A stretch of DNA of 7,048 bases from Synergistaceae bacterium (GCA_031264605.1 JAISDQ010000060.1:1-7048), one strand, 5' to 3'; positions 1-7,002 are shown, numbered from the stretch's first letter. The notes: generated from the sequence alone by a model not told the origin. Numbers and translations: made by a program.

Positions 1-698
1 CTGTACACCGTAGTTATCTCTGAGATATTGACGCTCGCGGCCAGCCGGCCGTCAACGAGCGCTTCGCTTATGCGGTTCGCTTCCTCGATGTCCGCGCAAA
101 GCACGCTGATCTCGTGCACGGCCGCCATTTTGAGCATGAGTTCGCCGATTTCCCTCGCTTTGGCCTCCCACGTCTCCAGACTGCCCACGTTGCAGAGCAC
201 GATATCGGACATGGCCCGTTTTTTGCCCGCCCCTATGAGAAATTTTTCCCTGGCCGCCATCTCGTCTTCGTCCCAGCCGCGCGACGCGTTTCTCGACATT
301 CGCAAGTCATCGGTCGACGTGACGCATATCACGCAGTCTATCAGGTCGAACCAGCCAAGTTCGAAGAGCAGCGGTATCTCCAGCACCACCCAGCCGCCCA
401 GATTGTGGAATATCTTCGAGGTCTCGGACATGGCCCACGGATGCACCATCTCCGACGCGAAGCGGCATTCGTCCTCGTCTTTGAAGACATGGTCCGCCAG
501 AAATTTGTAATCGGGCCGGCCGTCGCGGTACACGCCGGCCCCCCACCGCGCTTCGGCGGCGCGTCTTGCCTCCGGCCGCGTCCACTGTTCTTTCGCGACC
601 GAATCGAGATCTATCATGTTCGCTCCCATATCGCGCCAGACTCTCGCCAGAGTGCTCTTACCAGCGCCAATTTCTCCCGTGATTGCCACCGAAAACAT
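1..698 (-). CDS. coaE: Dephospho-CoA kinase fused to a CutA1 domain (3' end outside window)
   Basis: CoaE phosphorylates the ribose 3'-OH of dephospho-CoA with ATP, the last step of cytosolic CoA synthesis. The frame is open from ATG at 698 to the window edge, giving 232 visible residues with no stop. Residues 1-190 show the CoaE pattern: P-loop GEIGAGKST (8-16), IDLDSVAKE (29-37) in place of the usual D-A-D segment, the HP motif (86-87), EIPLLFELG (107-115), and a lid-like R-M-S-R stretch ending in SDIVLCN (164-170). A typical CoaE of about 200 residues would stop here. Instead, from residue 194 the sequence reads like the start of CutA1: ISVLCADIEEANRISEAL, then GRLAASVNISEITTVY, matching the CutA strand-helix-strand with the AACVN region (Cys replaced by Ser). 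CutA1 proteins are small trimeric proteins linked to divalent-cation tolerance. Only about 39 of the roughly 100 CutA residues are visible. The start is set by GGGAGGG at 704-710, five bases upstream. It overlaps the helicase gene by 41 bases. Confidence 0.9.
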   Translation of the reverse strand, partial: MFSVAITGEIGAGKSTLARVWRDMGANMIDLDSVAKEQWTRPEARRAAEARWGAGVYRDGRPDYKFLADHVFKDEDECRFASEMVHPWAMSETSKIFHNLGGWVVLEIPLLFELGWFDLIDCVICVTSTDDLRMSRNASRGWDEDEMAAREKFLIGAGKKRAMSDIVLCNVGSLETWEAKAREIGELMLKMAAVHEISVLCADIEEANRISEALVDGRLAASVNISEITTVY

Positions 699-2625
699 AT
701 GATCCCTCCCCGCGCGCGGTTCTGTCGTCCGTCCTCACCGTACCGGGGAGTTCGTCCGTGAACCGTGATAATTTGGAAATTTTATCATGCCCGAACAGCC
801 TGCGTTTTTTGGCCCCCGACAGATAAAGGCGCTCGCGCGCCCTGGTCATGCCGACGTAACAGAGCCGGCGTTCCTCTTCTACGCTGTCGTCCCCGGCGTC
901 TTCGTCCAGTACCCGCGACGTCGGAAACACCCCTTCCTCCATGCCCGCCACGAACACCACCGGGAATTCGAGCCCTTTTGACGCGTGCAGCGTGAGCAGG
1001 TTCACCTGGGGGCCCGCGGCGTCCGCAGTCTCCTGATCGGTGTAGATGGCGGCTTCCGCCAGCGCGTCGGCGATATTTCCGCCATCGGGCATTATCGAAA
1101 CCAGTTCCCGGACGTTTTCAAGGCGGTCCGCGTAATCCTCGTGATATTCGCCCATCAGCCAATCGGCGTAGCCGGCGTCGTACAGCGCGCAATCGACCGC
1201 GTCTTTGAGGCTGGGGGCGGCGCGGATTTTGAGCATCACGCGGCTCATATCCGCGGCGCCTTCGGCCGCGCGCCCTTTGAGACGCGCGCCCAGGCCGAGG
1301 CCGTCCCATATTTCGTCGGGGGTTCCCTCCGCGTCCATGAGAAACGCGGCGATTTGTGAGACGGATTTTTGGCCCAATCCTCGGGGAGGAATGTTAGCGA
1401 CGCGTTCGAGCGACGCCTGGTCTTTCGGGTTCACCGAGAGGCGCAGCATCGCGAGCACGTCTTTTATCTCCCGGCGCTCGTAGAAGGACGTGCCGCGAAC
1501 CACCCTGTATGGAATGCCGCGTTCGAGCAGGGATTGTTCGTAAACGCGCGACAGGGCGTTTATCCTGTACAGCACGCATATGTCGCCGTAATCGTACGGC
1601 TTGCCGGCGCTCCCGGATACCAGGCGCTCGATCTCGTCGGCGATGAACTCCGACTCGCCGATGTCGTTCCCGAACTTGACGAGCGTCACTTTATCGCCTT
1701 TTTCGGAAGACGTCCAGAGATTTTTTTCGCGCCGGTTGAAATTGTTCCTTATGACCTCGTTGGCGGCTTCCAGGATGCTGCCGGAGGATCGGTAGTTCTG
1801 ATCGAGCACGAACACGCGGGCCTTCGGGAAATCGCGTTCGAAATTCATTATGAGCGACATGTCCGCGCCGCGCCAGCCGTAGATCGACTGGTCGGGGTCG
1901 CCCACGGCCATTACGCGGTTCGCGTCCCCCGCCAGCAGTTTCAGGAGCGTATGCTGAGGCCTGTTGACGTCCTGATATTCGTCGACCAGAATCCACTCCA
2001 CCCTGCCGCGCTCGTCCGAGAGCAGGGCGGGATCGGTAATCAGCAGGTGCAGCGGCAGAATCATCAGGTCGTCGAAATCCAGCGCCCCCTGCGCCTTGAG
2101 CGACGCGCGGTACGCCTCGTACACGCCGCGCAGGCTTTCGTCGACGTCGGCTTCCAGCGTGCGCGGGTCGCATTCGGCGTAGGCTTTCGACACGCCTTCG
2201 ATCACCCCGCCAATGGCGCTCGCCTCGAAATCATGTTCCTTGGCTATCTTTTTTATGAGGCTCCGGCAGTCGGCCCTGTCGAAGATCACGAAATCGGCCG
2301 GATACCCTAGTTCCTCCAGGGATTTCGGATGCCGGCGCAGGAAACGGAGCCCCCACGAGTGGAAGGTGCAGACCTGCATCCCCCGGAGATTCTCCCCAAC
2401 CATGCCGGTGACGCGGCTCAGCATCTCGCGCGCCGCCTTGTTGGTGAAAGTGACGGCCATTATCCTCCACGGAGCGACCCCCCGGTCGCGAATCAGGTGC
2501 GCTATCTTCACCGTGAGAACCCTGGTCTTGCCGCTGCCGGCGCCGGCCAGCACCAACTCGTGCCCGTCGCACGCCTCGACGGCCGCCTTCTGCCGTTCGT
2601 TTAAAGCGCCGAACCCTGCCGTCAT
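658..2625 (-). CDS. pcrA: UvrD/PcrA-family superfamily 1A DNA helicase
   Basis: This is an ATP-driven 3'-5' single-strand DNA translocase and helicase of the UvrD/PcrA/Rep family, which acts in excision repair, replication restart and removal of proteins from DNA. All signature motifs are present in order over 655 residues: Q motif (L8-N-E-R-Q12), Walker A GAGSGKT (28-34), motif Ia TFTNKAAREM (59-68), DEAD-like VDEYQD (214-219), motif III GDPDQSIYGWRGA (242-254), motif IV NYRS (277-280), motif V LLTLHASKGLEF (543-554) and motif VI EERRLCYVGMTRARERL (584-600). The protein stops soon after the conserved RFTDELP (621-627), so the C-terminal extension of roughly 70-100 residues with the Tudor-like fold of full-length PcrA/UvrD (about 720-740 residues) is absent, giving a Rep-like length. 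The ATG at 2625 overlaps the hpf stop codon (ATGA) and has GGAG eight bases upstream. pcrA, uvrD and rep cannot be separated by motif reading alone. Confidence 0.95.
   Translation of the reverse strand: MTAGFGALNERQKAAVEACDGHELVLAGAGSGKTRVLTVKIAHLIRDRGVAPWRIMAVTFTNKAAREMLSRVTGMVGENLRGMQVCTFHSWGLRFLRRHPKSLEELGYPADFVIFDRADCRSLIKKIAKEHDFEASAIGGVIEGVSKAYAECDPRTLEADVDESLRGVYEAYRASLKAQGALDFDDLMILPLHLLITDPALLSDERGRVEWILVDEYQDVNRPQHTLLKLLAGDANRVMAVGDPDQSIYGWRGADMSLIMNFERDFPKARVFVLDQNYRSSGSILEAANEVIRNNFNRREKNLWTSSEKGDKVTLVKFGNDIGESEFIADEIERLVSGSAGKPYDYGDICVLYRINALSRVYEQSLLERGIPYRVVRGTSFYERREIKDVLAMLRLSVNPKDQASLERVANIPPRGLGQKSVSQIAAFLMDAEGTPDEIWDGLGLGARLKGRAAEGAADMSRVMLKIRAAPSLKDAVDCALYDAGYADWLMGEYHEDYADRLENVRELVSIMPDGGNIADALAEAAIYTDQETADAAGPQVNLLTLHASKGLEFPVVFVAGMEEGVFPTSRVLDEDAGDDSVEEERRLCYVGMTRARERLYLSGAKKRRLFGHDKISKLSRFTDELPGTVRTDDRTARGEGSYVFGGNHGRNWRW
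704..710 (-). promoter_or_regulatory. Ribosome binding site of coaE inside the helicase gene
   Basis: The minus strand reads GGGAGGG, five bases before the coaE ATG at 698. It lies within the last codons of the upstream helicase gene, so ribosomes finishing the helicase pass over it. This fixes the coaE start and suggests translational coupling. Confidence 0.75.
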
Positions 2626-3170
2626 TCAAGGGGCTCCAGAAGCCCGTAACCTCCGTCCGTCCGTCTGTAAACCACGTTGTAATAGCCGTTTTCGCCGTTG
2701 CGGAAGAGGAAGAAGCTGTGCCCGAGGAGGTCCATCTGCCTCGTGGCCTCGGCCGGAAGCATCGTGGCCACCGGGAAGCGCTTCACCTTCACGATGTCGG
2801 TCGAACTCGCGTCGTCCTCGTCGCGCTTGTCCCCAAACACGTCCGACGGAAGGCCGAAGGATATGTCCTTCGTTTTGATGTGAGTATGGTCGGTGAGATA
2901 GTCCTTGTGACGCTTTACCTGCCGCTCGATATTTTTCAGCGCCTTGTCGAAGGCCTTGCGCATATCGGGGGAATGATCCTCGCCGCGCATCACCAGGCCG
3001 TTCGCCGAAGCCGTTATCTCCACTATGTGCATCCCTCGCTTGAAGCCCAATACCACCTGCACGTCGGAAATTTTATTGAAAAACTTCTCGATCTTGTTGA
3101 GTTTCTTTTCCATAAAATCCTTCTGGTCGTCAGTCGCCTCTACATTGCGGGTGAAAAAACGAACATCCAC
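2622..3170 (-). CDS. hpf: Ribosome hibernation promoting factor, long form
   Basis: Long HPF binds the 30S subunit in the decoding channel and, through its C-terminal domain, pairs two 70S ribosomes into inactive 100S dimers in starved or stationary cells. The 182-residue product has an N-terminal S30AE/HPF domain (about 1-95; VDVRFFTRNVEATDD at the start, basic helix AFDKALKNIERQVKRHKD at 73-90), a charged acidic linker (about 96-125), and the dimerisation domain (126-182) with KRFPVATMLPAEATRQMDLLGHSFFLF and NVVYRRTDGGYGLLEP, both typical of long HPF. The start is a GTG at 3170, preceded by AGGAGGG at 3177-3183 with six bases between. The open frame continues far upstream, but only the part from 3170 has protein-family character. 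It is the first gene of the leftward operon, and its TGA overlaps the helicase ATG. In many bacteria hpf is induced by stringent or stationary-phase signals; nothing in the sequence shows that here. Confidence 0.95.
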   Translation of the reverse strand: MDVRFFTRNVEATDDQKDFMEKKLNKIEKFFNKISDVQVVLGFKRGMHIVEITASANGLVMRGEDHSPDMRKAFDKALKNIERQVKRHKDYLTDHTHIKTKDISFGLPSDVFGDKRDEDDASSTDIVKVKRFPVATMLPAEATRQMDLLGHSFFLFRNGENGYYNVVYRRTDGGYGLLEPLE

Positions 3171-3176
3171 GGCAAT

Positions 3177-3183
3177 CCCTCCT
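3177..3183 (-). promoter_or_regulatory. Ribosome binding site that sets the hpf GTG start
   Basis: The minus strand carries AGGAGGG, six bases before GTG at 3170. This strong Shine-Dalgarno and the beginning of HPF homology at the next codons agree on the GTG as the start, against any earlier start in the same long open frame. Confidence 0.8.
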
Positions 3184-3216
3184 GTTTCGCATCTAATCGT
3201 TAATGTACGCGCGACA

Positions 3217-3245
3217 ATTTTAGCATCAAGAAATTCCTCCCGCAA
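3217..3245 (-). promoter_or_regulatory. Candidate sigma-70 promoter of the hpf-pcrA-coaE operon
   Basis: On the minus strand, TTGCGG (3245-3240) and TAAAAT (3222-3217) are separated by 17 bases. The -10 matches five of six consensus positions and the -35 only three. Transcription would begin near 3210, leaving a leader of about 40 bases before the hpf GTG. The assignment is by pattern only, and weaker alternatives exist closer to the gene. Confidence 0.4.
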
Positions 3246-3273
3246 CGCGCCTTTCGCGACGCGCCTTCCGTCG

Positions 3274-3302
3274 TTGCCGGAGAGCGGAAAGCCCGCTATA
3301 AT
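3274..3302 (+). promoter_or_regulatory. Sigma-70-type promoter of the aminotransferase-LUD operon
   Basis: TTGCCG at 3274-3279 and a perfect TATAAT at 3297-3302 are separated by the optimal 17 bases. Transcription would start near 3309, about 16 bases before the Shine-Dalgarno of the aminotransferase. It is divergent from the hpf promoter, and the two -35 boxes are only 28 bases apart (3246-3273), so they could share regulator sites. I see no clear palindromic operator between them. Confidence 0.7.
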
Positions 3303-3324
3303 AAAAAAGTATACTTTCGGATGT

Positions 3325-3329
3325 AGGAG
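3325..3329 (+). promoter_or_regulatory. Ribosome binding site arguing for the TTG start of the aminotransferase
   Basis: AGGAG directly abuts an ATG at 3330, leaving no spacer for that codon. The in-frame TTG at 3339 has a workable nine-base spacer and begins a protein reading MKLKISKRAEKI, like family N-termini. An intermediate TTG at 3333 has only a three-base spacer. Confidence 0.6.
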
Positions 3330-3338
3330 ATGTTGCCG

Positions 3339-4511
3339 TTGAAACTCAAAATTTCCAAAAGAGCGGAAAAGATCAAACCCTCGGCCACGCTTGCCGTTTC
3401 GGCGCTGGCGCGCGAGATGAAATCCGCCGGACGCCCCGTTTTGTCGTTTTCGGCCGGCGAGCCCGACTTCAGGTCGCCCGCGCGCGCCATACAGGAGGCT
3501 GCCGACGCCATGGCGCGCGGAGAGACGCGTTATACCGCCACTTCCGGCATTCCTGAACTCAAAGCCGCGATCGCCGGATACTACAAGGGCCGCTTCGGCC
3601 TCGAGTACAAGCCGTCCGAGGTGATCGTTACCGGCGGGGCCAAAGCGGCGCTTTTCGAGGCGATATCGGTGCTGGTAGACGAGGGCGACGAGGTGCTGCT
3701 GCCTCGGCCCGCCTGGGTCAGCTACGTCGAACAGATAGAGCTGGCGGGCGGTACGGCAAAAACCGCGGATACTTCGGACACCGGTTTCGTCCCGACTAAG
3801 GAGAGGATGCTCGCCGCGCTGTCGGATAAAACCGTCGGAATCATCATCAACACGCCGCACAACCCTACGGGAGCCGTTTACGGCGAAAGCGCCGCGCTCG
3901 CCGTGGCGGATATCGCGAGGGAGCGCGGCCTGTGGGTGATATACGACGAGATTTACGAACGCCTTGTCTACGGCGGAGCGCGGCACGTCAACATAGTTCA
4001 GGCCGCGCCGGACATCCGCGACAGGGTGATACTGATAAATGGCGTGAGCAAGACCTTCAGCATGACTGGCTGGAGAATCGGATACGCGCTGGGCCCCGAA
4101 GATATAATAAAAAAAATGGACGATATCCAGAGCCAGATAGCGAGCAACCCGTCGTCGATCTCGCAGTGGGCTTCGGTGGGAGCGTACGCCGGCGCGGATG
4201 ACGAAACGGAGGCGAGACGCGCAGAGTTCGAGCGCCGCAGGGACGTTTTGCTCGGCATCCTGGGCGGTATCGAGGGACTGAGTATCACGCGCCCCGACGG
4301 GGCGTTTTACGCCTTCCTCGACGTGAGAGGCACTAAAATACCGGACGATATGGAGTTCTGCCGACGCCTGCTGGAGGAGAAAAACGTGGCGCTGGTTCCG
4401 GGCGCCGCGTTCCTAGCCCCCGGTTTCGTCCGCATGTCGTACGCCTGTTCGGAGGAGAACATAAGGGTTGGGGCGACGAGGATAGGAGAGTTTATCAGAG
4501 GGCTCGCGTGA
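3339..4511 (+). CDS. aspC: Class I pyridoxal-phosphate aminotransferase, probably aspartate aminotransferase
   Basis: It is predicted to transfer the amino group between aspartate and 2-oxoglutarate (oxaloacetate/glutamate) in the cytosol, using PLP. Numbered from TTG 3339 (390 residues, normal for the family), it shows the substrate-loop segment SFSAGEPDF (36-44), YTATSGIPELK (65-75), NTPHNPTGAVY with PLP-contacting Asn175 near 171-181, YDEIYERLVYGG (202-213; Asp203 pairs with the pyridine nitrogen), SKTFSMTGWRIGY (237-249) with the Schiff-base Lys238, and FVRMSYACS with carboxylate-binding Arg365. In GGAKAALF (99-106) a lysine at 102 sits where subgroup Ib aspartate aminotransferases, such as the Thermus enzyme, have the lysine that binds the substrate's distal carboxylate, which favours aspartate over aromatic or branched substrates. 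ATG 3330 is the alternative start (393 residues). Related enzymes acting on other amino acids cannot be excluded. It is the first gene of a likely two-gene operon. Confidence 0.9.
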   Translation: MKLKISKRAEKIKPSATLAVSALAREMKSAGRPVLSFSAGEPDFRSPARAIQEAADAMARGETRYTATSGIPELKAAIAGYYKGRFGLEYKPSEVIVTGGAKAALFEAISVLVDEGDEVLLPRPAWVSYVEQIELAGGTAKTADTSDTGFVPTKERMLAALSDKTVGIIINTPHNPTGAVYGESAALAVADIARERGLWVIYDEIYERLVYGGARHVNIVQAAPDIRDRVILINGVSKTFSMTGWRIGYALGPEDIIKKMDDIQSQIASNPSSISQWASVGAYAGADDETEARRAEFERRRDVLLGILGGIEGLSITRPDGAFYAFLDVRGTKIPDDMEFCRRLLEEKNVALVPGAAFLAPGFVRMSYACSEENIRVGATRIGEFIRGLA

Positions 4512-4555
4512 CACTCAATTTTTGAGGATATTCCTGGGGAGGAAGCGAAAAGGGC

Positions 4556-5206
4556 ATGGACAAGTTACTGGATCCGGTACGGCAGACCAACGAGGCGCTT
4601 GGACGCAAAATATGCGAGGCGCTTCTCTCGAACGGCTACAAGACAGCGGAGTACGCCCAGGATTCGTCCGGCGCGGCCGAAATCGCCGCCGGCATGATAC
4701 CGGACGGGGCTTCTGTGGGGATACCCGGCACTGTGACGGTGCGGCAAACGGGCCTGATAGGGCTGCTGGAGAACAAAGGGTGCCGGATATTCCACCACTG
4801 GGATCCGGCGCTAACCAGCGAGACGCACCCGGCGCGGCGGGCCGAGGAAAACGCCGCCGACTGGTTCGTGACGAGCAGCAACGCGATTACATACGACGGC
4901 AAGCTCGTCAATATCGACGGAACCGGCAACAGGGTCGCCGGCATGGCGTGGGGCAGGAACAGCATACTGTACATAATAGGCATAAACAAGGCGGCGCGCG
5001 ACATCGAGTCCGCGATAGCAAGGTCGCGTGACGCGGCGCGCCCCAACAACGCTCGGCTCGGAACCGCCGCTCCCTGCGTGAAACTGGGGCGCTGCGTCGA
5101 TTGCAACATACCTGAGCGCATGTGCCGCGCCGTCCTGATATTGGAACGCGCTCCCTTCGGCAGGGACGCCCACGTGATTATGGTGGGACAGTCGCTGGGA
5201 TATTAG
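4556..5206 (+). CDS. Stand-alone LUD-domain protein (DUF162, LutC/YkgG-like)
   Basis: The 216-residue protein is a single LUD domain. Family members include LutC/YkgG and part of LutB, which take part in lactate oxidation. Solo members are often named 'lactate utilization protein', but their biochemical role is not established. Visible family features are GIPGTVTVRQTGL (55-67), the hallmark TSSNAITYDGKL followed by VNIDGTGNRVAGM (106-130), GINKAARDIESAIAR (142-156), and a C-terminal segment with four cysteines, C174-x5-C180-x2-C183-x6-C190, then a closing VIMVGQSLGY. The cysteine spacing suggests a metal or iron-sulfur site, which is inference. No lutA or lutB gene is nearby. ATG 4556 is the only credible start. 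The purine-rich GGGGAGGA at 4536-4543 lies 12 bases upstream, a longer spacing than usual. The gap to the aminotransferase is 44 bases with no terminator seen, so co-transcription is likely. Confidence 0.85.
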   Translation: MDKLLDPVRQTNEALGRKICEALLSNGYKTAEYAQDSSGAAEIAAGMIPDGASVGIPGTVTVRQTGLIGLLENKGCRIFHHWDPALTSETHPARRAEENAADWFVTSSNAITYDGKLVNIDGTGNRVAGMAWGRNSILYIIGINKAARDIESAIARSRDAARPNNARLGTAAPCVKLGRCVDCNIPERMCRAVLILERAPFGRDAHVIMVGQSLGY

Positions 5207-5253
5207 GCCGGGCGTACAACGCGGCGCCGGGCAGCAGGCTCGGTCTATTGGGC

Positions 5254-5270
5254 TCCGCGTCAGCCGCGGA
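5254..5270. terminator. Possible short hairpin between convergent genes
   Basis: TCCGCG and CGCGGA form a perfect six-base stem around a five-base loop, in the 69-base gap between the stops of the LUD gene (5206) and the ABC exporter (5276). The location suits a shared terminator, but there is no T-run on either side, so it does not look like a standard intrinsic terminator. Either Rho-dependent ending or read-through is possible. Confidence 0.3.
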
Positions 5271-5275
5271 ATCCA

Positions 5276-6994
5276 TCAGCGGCGATCGCCCGCGTTGGCG
5301 CTCCAGAGTTTCGCGTAAATTCCGCCCAAGGCCAGAAGCTCGTCTTGCGAGCCCTGCTCCTCTACGCCGCGTTCGGTCAGCACGATTATCCTGTCGGCGT
5401 TACGAACGGTGGAGAGACGGTGGGCGACCACGAGCGTGGTCCTTCCGTTCGCGAGTTTTTCGAGAGCTTCCTGTATGGCCGTCTCCGTGACGTTATCGAG
5501 CGCGCTCGTGGCTTCGTCGAGTATCAGGATGCGGGGATTTTTCAAAAACACCCTGGCAATGGCGATGCGCTGCTTCTGTCCTCCCGAAAGCATCACGCCG
5601 CGCTCGCCCACGCCCGTGTCGAGGCCGTCCGGCAGGGAGTTGATAAAATCTTCGATATTTGCTCTTCCCGCCGCTTCGAGTATCCTTTCGTCCGACGCCT
5701 CGAAATCTCCGTAAGCGATATTGTCGCGTATCGTTCCGGCGAAAAGGTACGTATCCTGCTGCACGATTCCAATGCTGGTGCGAAGCGAATACAGCGTATA
5801 TTCCCTGATATCCCTTCCGTCTATGGTTATGCGGCCCGAACGCGGTTCGTAAAACCTCGGCAGCAGGTGGCACATCGTCGTTTTGCCGCCGCCCGACGGC
5901 CCGACGAGGGCCACGGTTTCCCCGGGCGATATGTGTACGTTGATTCCCGAAAAAACGTTCTCCCCCCCGTCGTAGCTGAAAGAGACGTCCTCGAACGATA
6001 TATCGCCTCTCACGTTTTCGAGGTCGGCGGCGTCTTCGGCGTCGGTCTCCGGCGTCTCAGCCATGAGTTCCTGAATGCGGACGAAACCGGTCATTCCGTT
6101 TTGAAGCTGTTCCACGAAATTGATGAGGCGCTTGATCGGATCGGTGAAAAGGCCGACGAACAGCAGATACGCCGTGAAATCTCCGGCGCTTATCCTGCCG
6201 TGATACGCGAACATGCCCCCGGCCGCAAGCGTCACCACGATGAGGACGTCCAGTATGAAACCCGTGCCGGAAAAAAATTCGGCCATGGCCTTATATTGCT
6301 GCCCACGCGCCTCCGCGTAGTACATATTGCCCTCGTGAAAACGTTCGCGCTCGTGCTCTGACGTCTCGAACGCCTTAGCCACCCTGACGCCCGCGATGCT
6401 GTTCTGAAGGTCGGCGTTGACCTCGCCTATGCGGGCGCGGCTGGACATCGAGGCTCTCGACAGGTTCTGCCTCTGCCTGTACGCGAACCAGAACAGAACG
6501 GGTATGAACGCGAATATTATCAAAGTCAGGGTAAAATTCATCGTGCAGAGCAGAACGAACGACCCCGACAGCAGGACGACGGAGAGGAAAAGATCTTCGG
6601 GGCCGTGATGCGCCAGTTCCGCTATCTCGAAAGTGTCGTTTATAATGCGCGACATTATGCCCCCGGTCTGCGTCTTGTCGAAGTACGAAAACGGAAGCCG
6701 CTGCAAGTGGCTGAAAGCGTCGCGGCGAATGTCGAGCTGTATCCGCACGCCCATTACGTGTCCGAAAAACTGTATGGCGTATACCATGAGAGCTTTCGAA
6801 AAGTAAATGACGAGAAGCGCCGCGCACCAGAAAACGATCGCCTCGAGTTCTCTATGCGGGACGTACGTGTTGATCATTCTCCTGGTTATCATAGGATAGA
6901 ACATATTACACGCCGCCGAGAGAAAAGCGCAGCACATGTCGAATATGAAGAGCCTGAGATGCGGCCGGTAATACTTCGCGAATTTCCTCAGCAT
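5276..6994 (-). CDS. ABC exporter half-transporter (membrane domain fused to ATPase; MsbA/BmrA-like)
   Basis: The product is a 572-residue inner-membrane type IV (exporter-fold) ABC protein that would work as a homo- or heterodimer, moving lipids, drugs or peptides outward with ATP. The N-terminal half has about six hydrophobic segments, near residues 13-37, 55-80, 134-158, 158-178, 246-270 and 272-292, with the coupling stretch LQRLPFSYFDKTQTGGIMSRIINDT at 97-121. The ATPase half has an A-loop tyrosine (341), Walker A GPSGGGKTT (365-373), Q-loop Gln413 in VQQDTYLFAGTI, signature LSGGQKQR (469-476), Walker B ILILDEATSALD with catalytic Glu494, and switch His525 in AHRLSTV. All catalytic residues are intact, as expected for a homodimer. 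The substrate cannot be read from sequence. An in-frame TAA lies four codons upstream, so ATG 6994 is the earliest possible start, and it has no Shine-Dalgarno. No partner half-transporter is visible in the window. Confidence 0.93.
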   Translation of the reverse strand: MLRKFAKYYRPHLRLFIFDMCCAFLSAACNMFYPMITRRMINTYVPHRELEAIVFWCAALLVIYFSKALMVYAIQFFGHVMGVRIQLDIRRDAFSHLQRLPFSYFDKTQTGGIMSRIINDTFEIAELAHHGPEDLFLSVVLLSGSFVLLCTMNFTLTLIIFAFIPVLFWFAYRQRQNLSRASMSSRARIGEVNADLQNSIAGVRVAKAFETSEHERERFHEGNMYYAEARGQQYKAMAEFFSGTGFILDVLIVVTLAAGGMFAYHGRISAGDFTAYLLFVGLFTDPIKRLINFVEQLQNGMTGFVRIQELMAETPETDAEDAADLENVRGDISFEDVSFSYDGGENVFSGINVHISPGETVALVGPSGGGKTTMCHLLPRFYEPRSGRITIDGRDIREYTLYSLRTSIGIVQQDTYLFAGTIRDNIAYGDFEASDERILEAAGRANIEDFINSLPDGLDTGVGERGVMLSGGQKQRIAIARVFLKNPRILILDEATSALDNVTETAIQEALEKLANGRTTLVVAHRLSTVRNADRIIVLTERGVEEQGSQDELLALGGIYAKLWSANAGDRR

Positions 6995-7002
6995 AATGCC
7001 GA

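Noticed and set aside
28..761. Two overlapping plus-strand open frames (28-510 and 114-761)
   Set aside because: Both are antisense to the CoaE-CutA frame, which is intact and carries clear motifs; their translations are low-complexity arginine, serine or proline-rich shadows.
1369..2310. A 313-codon plus-strand open frame opposite the helicase
   Set aside because: It is antisense to well-conserved helicase motifs, has no recognisable domain, and is explained by GC-rich third codon positions keeping the opposite strand open.
3171..3986. Upstream extension of the hpf frame to a 454-codon protein
   Set aside because: The extra residues run through the promoter region and antisense to the aminotransferase. 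HPF homology and a strong Shine-Dalgarno both begin at GTG 3170.
4522..5031. A 169-codon plus-strand open frame starting between the aminotransferase and LUD genes
   Set aside because: It overlaps the LUD gene in another frame, and its translation is rich in Arg and Gly with no family character.
5345..6361. A 338-codon plus-strand open frame opposite the ABC exporter
   Set aside because: It lies entirely over the conserved exporter on the other strand and its translation looks like no protein family; it is a shadow of the real gene.
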